Origin: Thiodiazotropha sp050291245
Lineage (GTDB): Bacteria > Pseudomonadota > Gammaproteobacteria > Chromatiales > Chromatiaceae
Direction: 5' to 3'
Length of the DNA: 64,000 nt
Assembly: GCA_050291245.1 (NCBI GenBank)
Contig: JBNKJP010000020.1
Coordinates: 124,001 to 188,000 of the forward strand
The position numbers and the translations under genes were made by a program. Position 1 is the stretch's first letter, and the number at the start of each line of letters is the position of its first letter. Under the pieces are notes generated by a model that made no database searches, was not told where the DNA came from, and saw only the letters and a program-made list of their open reading frames with translations. Shown here piece after piece: positions 1 to 6,928 of this stretch.

Positions 1-819
1 GTTTGAGGCGGGTGTCTCCTCAATGGCGTAGGTTAAAAGACAGTTACCGTAGTAGCTATAGGCATCTGAGCTGCAACTGCCCATGCTATATAAGTACTGG
101 CCATCGGTTTTGATCAGATCCGCTTCATCGACCCCCTGCTCCTGAATGTTGGTCAGAGATAAAGGGCCGCTGCTTATCGGGGCCGGACTGAAATCATCGG
201 TACTCAGGCTGGGCAGTTCACGGTCTGTCGCGTATGCCGCAATCATTGCCTCGGTCAGGTAACTTTCCAGCATGACATTGTGACGGAACCGATGCAGACT
301 GGGATTATCGGTGTCAAAGACAATGAACGTTAAGGGCTGTCGATTATAGATGACCGAGCCATCTTCCGCTTCGTAACCACCGTAGAGCGCAAATTCTCCT
401 GCCGGCAAGGGACCGCCATTATGCACATCGATCACCTCGGTCTCTGCGAGGGTCTTACGTGTGAATGGAACCAACGCGCTCACCTGGCCATTCCAGTTGA
501 GCCACCGCCCCTGGCTATCCCGCATATGCCAATTGTCCTGCGCACGGGCAACCAGATAGAGATTGCGTTCAGCGCCTACAGAGGCTGAATCAACGTTGAT
601 GCTCAGCTCAACCGAGATGGAATCGTTGGTATTCAACAAGGGGGAGTATTGATTAGAGTCCGCTGTGGAGAGAGACCAGGACATGGTGGCATTAGCCGGC
701 ACGCCCGAGGTTGTAACAGAAGCTTGGTTGGTGGGGTTGGCAGTCGTGGTGAACGGCGCAAATGCCAGTAAAAACCCAAGCGAAAGGAAGCGAAATGTTG
801 CAGATAGCGTGTTTTTCAT
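1..819 (-). CDS. Secreted beta-propeller domain protein (N-terminal part; gene runs off the left edge)
   Basis: Reading leftward from the ATG at 819, the frame stays open to base 1, giving 273 codons of a longer protein. GAGGGA lies just upstream of the start. Residues 1 to about 27 form a signal peptide ending near TTTANP, so the product is exported. From about residue 220 the text NIQEQGVDEADLIKTDG followed by YLYSMG matches the opening of the secreted beta-propeller family (Pfam Beta_propel type), in which the domain is C-terminal. The middle region looks like an extracellular beta-sandwich and I cannot name it. Function is unknown; surface or periplasmic binding is the usual guess. The rest of the gene lies outside the window. 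Confidence 0.72.
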   Translation of the reverse strand, partial: MKNTLSATFRFLSLGFLLAFAPFTTTANPTNQASVTTSGVPANATMSWSLSTADSNQYSPLLNTNDSISVELSINVDSASVGAERNLYLVARAQDNWHMRDSQGRWLNWNGQVSALVPFTRKTLAETEVIDVHNGGPLPAGEFALYGGYEAEDGSVIYNRQPLTFIVFDTDNPSLHRFRHNVMLESYLTEAMIAAYATDRELPSLSTDDFSPAPISSGPLSLTNIQEQGVDEADLIKTDGQYLYSMGSCSSDAYSYYGNCLLTYAIEETPASN

Positions 820-925
820 GAACGATCCCTCGAAATTCAACGGTGCTAGCATCATAATTCCAGTCCTCTCATATTTCCAGTGTCCGAGAGGGTGATGGAA
901 AAACGGTTTCGTATATCCGATCTGT

Positions 926-948
926 TTCACCACGAAGGACACAAAGCG
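926..948. repeat. Short dispersed repeat, copy 1
   Basis: The text CACCACGAAGGACACAAAG in the gap between the propeller gene and the next ORF recurs almost unchanged at about 63474-63493 near the other end of the window. It has no coding context at either place, so it looks like an intergenic dispersed repeat. Confidence 0.45.
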
Positions 949-986
949 TATGAAGGCTAGAGAAAGTGGCGTTTCGAAGGGGATTA

Positions 987-1400
987 TTACCAGCCAAAAA
1001 ATTTCCTTAAACCTGTAATAACGCCCAGAAGGATTAAAATATACCAACCTTCATTGGCGGAATTTTTTGGAAGATCAGCGGGTTTCTCAGAGGCCTTGAT
1101 TCTGTCGCGGTGCCTGTAGCCCTGTATCAAAAGAATAATGCTCGGGACGATACTGAACCCAAAGAAGTACATCAAAAAGGTCAGGCCATAAAAAAACACC
1201 GTATTGCCGTGAAAAGTGTTATTGATGATGGCGATGGTTGAGAAGAACGCCAAAGTGAAAAACAACGATGCACCCAAAATGGCGAAAATGATAAATAATA
1301 CAGGATGGGGATGGAACGCGATATTGTAATAGTGCCTGATATAGCCCATGTAAAAGTAGTGCTTGAATCTTGCGGGATAACCCCTTTTGACTTGGTTCAT
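987..1400 (-). CDS. Small integral membrane protein, possible immunity partner
   Basis: This 137-residue protein has hydrophobic helices at about 33-60, 68-93 and 118-133, joined by a short basic loop (GYRHRDRIKASEKP). There is no signal peptide and I recognise no family. It lies 70 bases downstream of, and on the same strand as, the glycine/alanine-rich protein at 1471-2631, so the two are probably co-transcribed. A small polytopic membrane protein directly after a protein with hydrophobic glycine-rich hairpins resembles the layout of pore-forming effectors and their immunity proteins. That reading is inference from arrangement and composition only. A plain hypothetical membrane protein is the safe call. 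Confidence 0.6.
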   Translation of the reverse strand: MNQVKRGYPARFKHYFYMGYIRHYYNIAFHPHPVLFIIFAILGASLFFTLAFFSTIAIINNTFHGNTVFFYGLTFLMYFFGFSIVPSIILLIQGYRHRDRIKASEKPADLPKNSANEGWYILILLGVITGLRKFFGW

Positions 1401-1470
1401 TTGAGCGTCTCGGCACTATGTTCGAGAGCCTGATGGCTGATTATGAATGATCAGTGAAAGGTCGTGTGGC

Positions 1471-2631
1471 TTACTGGCTTTCTCCCACCCATGAGTTGTA
1501 ATAATCAGCGACGGTTGTTTCGATTTTTGCGGTAACATCATCTACGGCATTTTCGATTGTTTCAACGGCTGATGTAACGGTGTCAACAGATTCTTCGACA
1601 ACGTCGGTTACGATTTCCCGGGTTGTGTCGAAAGTTTCAAGTCCCACTTCAACGCCGCTATGAATGAGCGGGGCTACCGTATCGTCAATAAAGCCGTCAA
1701 ATTGCTTGTCGCCACCCAGGGCCTTATAGGTTTCATCGGCCGCGATACCCGCGGCGGTGCCCACTGCGACGGCGCCCGGACCGGTGGGTGCGGCCACGAT
1801 GCCTGAAACCAGGCCCGCGGTGGCGCCGATTGTAGCATTATCGACCGTCTTAAGCGCGCCGACGAAGCCGGCTGTAATCTTGTCGGCTGTGGTTGCATTC
1901 TCATCAAGCTTTGCAATCTCGGTGACCGTGCCAATGACGGGGCCGGCTACCAGGCCGGCCACGCCGGCTTTTTTACCTATGGACTCGGCGAGGTCGATGG
2001 TCTTGGAGGCCTTGCGGAGATCATTGGCGAGTTTGTTGCCGATCACGGAGTTTTCACTCAGTATCTGATGCCGGGTGTTCAGTGTTTTTTCTACGTTGTA
2101 CTCCACCGCATCGGGGTGTATCGCACCTTTCAGTCCACCCGGCCGGTTTGCCTCGCGCAGTGCCTGGGCCTTTTCCATTTGTGCGGGGTCTTGGCTCGCT
2201 TCGAGTCTTTCAATGGCATGCTCCACAGGTCCTCTGATGCGCTCCTGCTGAACCTGGCTGGCCTTTGCCGCTACGGCCGATGTGGATAGGGTTGCCACAT
2301 ACCCGGCGATATCGCCTTTGGTGGTGATATCGTTCGCCCTGTCCTGCTTGGCGGATGACTGAGGATCGTGTGATGTGTCGGGATTGCAGGACAGCCTGTC
2401 GGCGGTCGTGGGCGAATTTCGCAAAGCATCCAGGGCGGTTTGCGAATTCTTTAAGTTGTCTTCCGTGGACGCGCCGCAGGCCAGTCGGTCTTCGGTGGTG
2501 GAGGTGTCCGGGGTAATGCCGCCGCCGGTTGTGTTGCTGCCGAGAGAACCTGGACTGTCCGCCAAGCCCCCATCCAGGCTGCCCGAAATACCGCATGAAT
2601 TGCTGCCTACACCACCCGCTGAATCCGTCAT
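1471..2631 (-). CDS. Hypothetical Gly/Ala-rich protein with glycine-zipper segments, possible effector
   Basis: The product has 386 residues. Residues 1 to about 105 are polar, low in complexity and rich in Gly, Ser, Thr and Asp; repeated patterns such as TTEDRLACGA, STEDNLKNS and TTADRLSCN look like short internal repeats. A charged helical part follows (about 125-210). Residues about 215-315 form alternating hydrophobic Gly/Ala segments (KKAGVAGLVAGPVIG, ATIGATAGLVSGIVAAPTGP, AVAVGTAAGIAAD) like membrane-inserting glycine zippers. The C-terminus (about 330-386) is an acidic Val/Thr-rich amphipathic helix. There is no signal peptide. I do not recognise a catalytic domain. The composition resembles secreted toxin or contact-dependent effector bodies, and a small membrane protein follows it, but no delivery genes are in the window. 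Function unknown. Confidence 0.6.
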   Translation of the reverse strand: MTDSAGGVGSNSCGISGSLDGGLADSPGSLGSNTTGGGITPDTSTTEDRLACGASTEDNLKNSQTALDALRNSPTTADRLSCNPDTSHDPQSSAKQDRANDITTKGDIAGYVATLSTSAVAAKASQVQQERIRGPVEHAIERLEASQDPAQMEKAQALREANRPGGLKGAIHPDAVEYNVEKTLNTRHQILSENSVIGNKLANDLRKASKTIDLAESIGKKAGVAGLVAGPVIGTVTEIAKLDENATTADKITAGFVGALKTVDNATIGATAGLVSGIVAAPTGPGAVAVGTAAGIAADETYKALGGDKQFDGFIDDTVAPLIHSGVEVGLETFDTTREIVTDVVEESVDTVTSAVETIENAVDDVTAKIETTVADYYNSWVGESQ

Positions 2632-3047
2632 CCGTGAAATCTCTATGAAAGTTTTGTTACAGGGCCTTCATAGTAGCCCTGGGGGCGCGGGTGTGAATAC
2701 TGGGAATTACCCTAGTGTAGTGTCCTATATAAATCATACATTTAGACGAGGTCTGTCATTAGCTGATGTTTAAATCCCTTACCTCGCCCTGCGGGAAGCC
2801 ACTCAAGCCACGATTGCTGCGTTGCAGCCCTTGGAAAGGGAATAGCCATTCCCTGCGGGCTGCGCCTTGCACTCGCGGCTTGAGTGGCTTTCTAAATGCA
2901 CGATTTATATAGGACACTACACTAGTAATACGTGAGCTATGGCAGAGACGGGGTGGAAGGGCCGTAGGCAGGGGGGCTGTATTCAGGTTGTTCCGACATT
3001 ACCAAACGGTAATGTCCTCGGTTGGCCTTCTGATTATGATATAGATT
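2632..3047. other. Intergenic region holding a MITE-like element
   Basis: These 416 bases separate two divergent genes. Most of the region is the inverted-repeat element at 2712-2925. The remainder (2926-3047) must carry the promoter of the response regulator at 3048; I see no confident promoter motif in it. Confidence 0.5.
2712..2925. mobile_element. MITE-like palindromic element
   Basis: Bases 2712-2735 (CTAGTGTAGTGTCC and on) are the exact reverse complement of 2902-2925. The match continues inward to 33 bases with two differences. Inside is a second dyad: GCCACTCAAGCC near 2799 pairs with GGCTTGAGTGGC near 2878, around a GC-rich core containing GGGAATAGCCATTCCC. The element is about 214 bases long and has no ORF of its own. 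Terminal repeats plus an internal hairpin are typical of miniature inverted-repeat transposable elements mobilised in trans. I see no clear target-site duplication beyond the CTAG ends. Confidence 0.7.
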
Positions 3048-3725
3048 ATGCATATACTGCTTATAGAAGATGATCTCACGACTGCCCAGTATCTCGCTAA
3101 GGGACTGGTCGAATGTGGTCATGTGGTGGATCAGGCCGCGGATGGTGATTCAGGTATTCATCTGGGTTTGACGGGCGAATATGACGTCCTCATTGTCGAT
3201 CGTCTGTTGCCGAAACGCGACGGATTATCCATCATCCGTATGTTGCGCGCCGATGGCAATCAAACCCCGGTACTGGTTTTATCAGCCCTCGGGGAGGTCG
3301 ATGACCGGGTGGATGGTCTTCGCGCCGGGGGGGATGACTATCTGGTCAAGCCTTGTGCCTTCTCTGAACTGCTCGCCAGGCTGGAAGCGCTGGCACGCCG
3401 GCACCGGGACTGGGTCGATGTGACACGTCTGGAATTGGCGGATCTGGTACTGGAATTGCGGACTCAGAAGGTCACCAGAGCCGGTCAAACTATTCGTCTT
3501 CAACCACGAGAATTTCGTTTGCTGGAGTACCTGATGCGGCACGCCGGACAGGTGGTGACCCGGACCATGCTTTTGGAAAACGTCTGGGACTTCCATTTCG
3601 AACCGCAAACCAATGTCATCGATGTCCAGATCAGCCGTCTGCGTTCGAAAATTGATCGGAATTTTCGTCCGCCTCTGCTGCATACCATTCGGGGGTCGGG
3701 GTACAAACTCAGTGAAACTCTCTGA
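3048..3725 (+). CDS. OmpR/PhoB-family response regulator
   Basis: This 225-residue protein has a receiver domain at about 1-115 with the acidic pair E8 D9 and D10 (LLIEDD), phospho-acceptor D51 in VLIVDRLLP, and the conserved Lys in YLVKPC. A winged-helix domain follows at about 128-223 (REFRLLEYLMRHAGQVVTR, then NVIDVQISRLRSKID and RGSGYKL). It should be phosphorylated by the kinase that overlaps its 3' end and act as a cytoplasmic DNA-binding regulator. The layout is that of QseB/PmrA/TctD-type regulators; the signal and targets cannot be read from sequence. The MITE-like element lies directly upstream and could affect its promoter. Confidence 0.93.
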   Translation: MHILLIEDDLTTAQYLAKGLVECGHVVDQAADGDSGIHLGLTGEYDVLIVDRLLPKRDGLSIIRMLRADGNQTPVLVLSALGEVDDRVDGLRAGGDDYLVKPCAFSELLARLEALARRHRDWVDVTRLELADLVLELRTQKVTRAGQTIRLQPREFRLLEYLMRHAGQVVTRTMLLENVWDFHFEPQTNVIDVQISRLRSKIDRNFRPPLLHTIRGSGYKLSETL

Positions 3726-5097
3726 CCTGTTTCGAACTACTGTCGTTCGTTTTGCCCTGCGCTATACCCTACTCTATCTTCTGGTCGTGGCGCTGGCGCT
3801 GCTGCTCTTTCACTTGACCGCCAGTCACTATATCAACTCAGATGTAAAAACCTCATTGCATGAAAGATTGACTTCGTTGCAGCAGGTGTACAGGGCCGGT
3901 GGGCGAGAGGCGCTGCGGGAAGTCCTGGAGAAACAAACGGAAGATGACCAGACGCGTCTACTGACACTCTATGTCGATTCCGCGGGTGAACGATTAGCGG
4001 GCACTTTGAGAGATTGGCCCGAAGAGGATGAGATTTCGTTGCAAGGGGATGTGCATGGCGCCTGGATTGACATGGAACTGATCCCTGAACATGACTATGA
4101 CGATGACCCCTGGTTGCCAGTGGTGGCGACGAGTTTGTCCGATGGTTCCCGTTTGCTGTTGTCACAGCATGTCGATCAGGCCAGAGGTGTCCATATTGTG
4201 ACAGAATTTCTGACCGAGGTGCTGGGTGCGTCATTCATTCTGGCACTGTTTTTGAGCCTGATTATGGGGCGCCAGATATTGCGACGCATGGAGACGATCA
4301 GTCAAACCGCAGGCGATATCATGCAAGGGGATTTATCACGGCGTATTCCTGTTAGTAAGCGCAATGATGAGTTCGATGCCCTCGCGCAACGCCTGAACTT
4401 TATGTTGGACCGCATTCAACTGCTGATTCGCGGCATGCGTGAGGTTACGGACAATATTGCCCATGAAATGCGCAGCCCACTGACCCGCTTGCATAGCCGG
4501 CTGGAGGTGACATTGCTCGAGGAGCGCGGCAATCATGAGTATCGCCAGACATTACAGCAGGGGATCGATGATGTTGATCATCTGATTCACACCTTCAATG
4601 CGCTACTCAGCATCGCTCAGGCGGAGGCAGGCAACCACCGGGAACAGTGGCTGGAGATTGACTTGAGTGCCTTGGCCCAAGACCTTGCTGAGCTGTACGA
4701 ACCTGCTGCAGAAGAGCGACAACAGCGGCTGGTGGTTGAGCTGTCTGAGTGCAGTCCAGTACTGGGAAGCCGCGACTTGCTGGGTCAGGCTATTGGGAAT
4801 CTGTTGGAAAACGCCATCAAATATACGCCCGTGGGGGGCGAAATCCACTTGTGTGTTGCACGAAACACCGCTGCGTGTGTGGTGAGGGTTACTGACAATG
4901 GTCCGGGTATCCCCCTCTCGCAACGCAAAAGGGTATTGGAACGTTTTGTGCGCTTGGAGAACTCGAGCCATTCTACGGGTAACGGTCTTGGGCTGAGTCT
5001 TGTGCGAGCCGTCGCAGCACTGCACCAGGCTGAACTGATCCTTGACGATGCCAATCCCGGCCTTGCCGTAACCTTGCGCATACCTTCGAAGGTCTGA
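3712..5097 (+). CDS. Sensor histidine kinase, partner of the OmpR-type regulator
   Basis: I start the gene at GTG 3712 because it gives a kinase-like N-terminus (VKLSDLFRTT) and a 14-base overlap with the regulator; the frame is open further upstream only inside that gene. The 461-residue product has TM1 at about 15-38, a periplasmic sensor loop to about 163, TM2 at about 165-187, a HAMP region, a HisKA domain with H251 in NIAHEMRSPLTRL, and a HATPase domain with N-box LLENAIKYTP, DNGPGIP and GNGLGLSLV. It is an inner-membrane kinase of the QseC/PmrB/PfeS group. The acidic stretch EHDYDDDPW in the periplasmic loop could bind a metal or cationic ligand, but that is speculation. Confidence 0.9.
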   Translation: MKLSDLFRTTVVRFALRYTLLYLLVVALALLLFHLTASHYINSDVKTSLHERLTSLQQVYRAGGREALREVLEKQTEDDQTRLLTLYVDSAGERLAGTLRDWPEEDEISLQGDVHGAWIDMELIPEHDYDDDPWLPVVATSLSDGSRLLLSQHVDQARGVHIVTEFLTEVLGASFILALFLSLIMGRQILRRMETISQTAGDIMQGDLSRRIPVSKRNDEFDALAQRLNFMLDRIQLLIRGMREVTDNIAHEMRSPLTRLHSRLEVTLLEERGNHEYRQTLQQGIDDVDHLIHTFNALLSIAQAEAGNHREQWLEIDLSALAQDLAELYEPAAEERQQRLVVELSECSPVLGSRDLLGQAIGNLLENAIKYTPVGGEIHLCVARNTAACVVRVTDNGPGIPLSQRKRVLERFVRLENSSHSTGNGLGLSLVRAVAALHQAELILDDANPGLAVTLRIPSKV

Positions 5098-5280
5098 CGT
5101 TTTCCTGAGTTAATAATTATTCTACTGTTCAGTAGTTTGCTTGCGGGTTGATTTATTAAAATCGGCTTCTATTCTTTCATATCATGAAATGCAATCAATC
5201 GTACTGTCTCTGCATGGCTGCTTCAGTCGTGGCATATGAGGTATTAAGAGTACATTTGTTTTCGCTGAGATATCTGAAGT

Positions 5281-5997
5281 ATGAAACAGTATTTCTATGT
5301 TGAGAGGACCGAGCATCCTGAAAAACTCATGGCGGTGTACTTTTTGCGCTACCAGGTTTTTTGCGAAGAGCGAGGTATCATTCCGAAACACTTGTGCCCT
5401 ACGCAGTTGGAGATAGATGAATATGATGATGTGTCTCTCCATTTCGCGGCGTACTTCTATAAGGACAATGAATTAACAGGTACCGTCCGACTCGTTAGGA
5501 GCGATGTCCTCGAACATTTACCGCTTGGAAGGAGATGCCGTATCGATAGCGAATTGCTTCCAAGCGGTATCGATTGTGCAAAATGCGCCGAAATTTCCCG
5601 TCTTGCGGTCAGTAAACGCATTCGGCGGCGTGCCTCGGATGGTATTTACCCACAAGAAAAGGAGGAAGACACGGGTTCGTCCGCAATATTTGAAAAACGG
5701 GCAAAATTCCCCGAGATTATATTGGGTATGTACAAGGCTTTGTATCAGGAGACGAAACTTCATGGAATTGAACACTGGTTTGCGGCGATGGAGCCCTCAT
5801 TGGTTAAGCTTTTACGTAGGATTAATATCCAGTTCAATGAGATCGGTCCCGAGGTTGATTACTACGGTCCCGTAAAGCCATATGTTGCAAGCGTTTCGGA
5901 TATCGAATGGTCGATTTACACTCATAGTCCCGAGTTGTTCGCTAACTTCACCAGTGGTTTGAGTGCAGCTTATATTCCAGGGTTCGCCCGCCACTAA
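5281..5997 (+). CDS. FeeM-like / PEP-CTERM-exosortase-associated acyltransferase
   Basis: This 238-residue protein carries the family signature of the exosortase-associated, autoinducer-synthase-like GNAT fold: FLRYQVFCEERG near residue 22, then EIDEYDD, ELTGTVRLVR near 64, CAEISRLAVSKRIRRR near 101-118, and GMYKALYQE near 148. These blocks match the N-acyl amino acid synthase (FeeM) and homoserine-lactone synthase pattern of substrate loop, RLV strand and EISR strand. Members are thought to move a fatty acyl group from acyl-ACP to an amine; the acceptor here is unknown. It lies convergent with the ThiF-like gene at 6064, 66 bases apart. No exosortase or PEP-CTERM protein is visible in the window. 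Confidence 0.85.
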   Translation: MKQYFYVERTEHPEKLMAVYFLRYQVFCEERGIIPKHLCPTQLEIDEYDDVSLHFAAYFYKDNELTGTVRLVRSDVLEHLPLGRRCRIDSELLPSGIDCAKCAEISRLAVSKRIRRRASDGIYPQEKEEDTGSSAIFEKRAKFPEIILGMYKALYQETKLHGIEHWFAAMEPSLVKLLRRINIQFNEIGPEVDYYGPVKPYVASVSDIEWSIYTHSPELFANFTSGLSAAYIPGFARH

Positions 5998-6063
5998 CAG
6001 ACGCAGTGCTACAAGCATGGCTCAAATTAAGATGAGCCTTACCGGGTTTTCAGCGCAGGGCGA

Positions 6064-6921
6064 TCAAACGAAAGATTGGTCCGGTTGTTGTCCTGGGTTA
6101 GTTAGATCAATACCGGCGGAAGTCAGTACTGTGGGCATATCGGCAATTACCATCCTTGGCGCTTCAGTAACCGGCAGTCCCGAGAGTATGCGGACAATCA
6201 TTGTGGCCGCCAGAGAAGCAACTGCAAAAGCTCCCGGTGAAACCTGCGAGGCCGGGCAGGGTTTGCCATCTTCCATGATAGTCAAGGCTTGACGGACAAC
6301 CTGAACGACCTGTGGATCAATAACATCAGCGAGTTTGTGGATAACATGCGCAAAAGCTTCGGTGTAGCTGACATTGTCCACTGAACCGGTCTCGGGTAGC
6401 TGAAACAGGCGCCTAAAGGTCCATGCTGTCTCTTTTGGAAAGTAGACGCAAGCGCCACCCCATCCTACCGACAGAGCGGTTATCATCGGCTTTTCATGCC
6501 TTTTGCATGCGTCGTGCAGAGCCACGATGCCGGATAAATCCAGAAAATCGATCGTATCGAATATGATATCTGAAGAAGCCACAATGTCATCGACGTTATG
6601 CGGGGTTAGCGGTTCGTTGAGTTGTTGGATATCCGCTTGAGGATTGATGTTTCTTATGCGTCGTGCCAATCCGGCCACCTTGGGAAAACCGACATCCGTT
6701 GCTTCGTAGTCCTGCCGATTCAGATTGTGGTTGTCTACCGTGTCTCCGTCTGCAAAAATAAATCTTTCGAATCCCAGTCTTGCTGCCGCCTCGGCCAGGG
6801 TGCTACCTATCCCGCAGCCGGCAATAAGCAATCTGCAATTGCGAATGCTCCGCTGAGTTTCATTGGAAACATATCCTGAATTTCTGAGTACTAAAGCATC
6901 GTAATTATCAGTCATATTCAT
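6064..6921 (-). CDS. ThiF/MoeB/HesA family E1-like adenylyltransferase
   Basis: The ATG at 6921 begins MNMTDNYDAL and follows an AGG-containing site; it comes just after the stop of the GGDEF-EAL gene, suggesting co-transcription. The 285-residue product has the Rossmann nucleotide motif LLIAGCGIGS, the acidic and Asn-Arg elements ADGDTVDNHNLNRQ, and a later DTIDFLDLSG strand, all typical of enzymes that adenylate a C-terminal carboxylate or a related acid. No paired CxxC zinc motifs are seen; a single Cys lies in GKPCPASQVSPG. No ubiquitin-like or ThiS/MoaD-like partner is nearby, so the substrate is unknown. A small-molecule acid is possible given the adjacent acyltransferase. Confidence 0.85.
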   Translation of the reverse strand: MNMTDNYDALVLRNSGYVSNETQRSIRNCRLLIAGCGIGSTLAEAAARLGFERFIFADGDTVDNHNLNRQDYEATDVGFPKVAGLARRIRNINPQADIQQLNEPLTPHNVDDIVASSDIIFDTIDFLDLSGIVALHDACKRHEKPMITALSVGWGGACVYFPKETAWTFRRLFQLPETGSVDNVSYTEAFAHVIHKLADVIDPQVVQVVRQALTIMEDGKPCPASQVSPGAFAVASLAATMIVRILSGLPVTEAPRMVIADMPTVLTSAGIDLTNPGQQPDQSFV

Positions 6922-6928
6922 AACCTGG

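Noticed and set aside
665..895. A plus-strand frame of 76 codons at the propeller gene start
   Set aside because: It lies antisense to a well supported signal peptide and has no features of its own.
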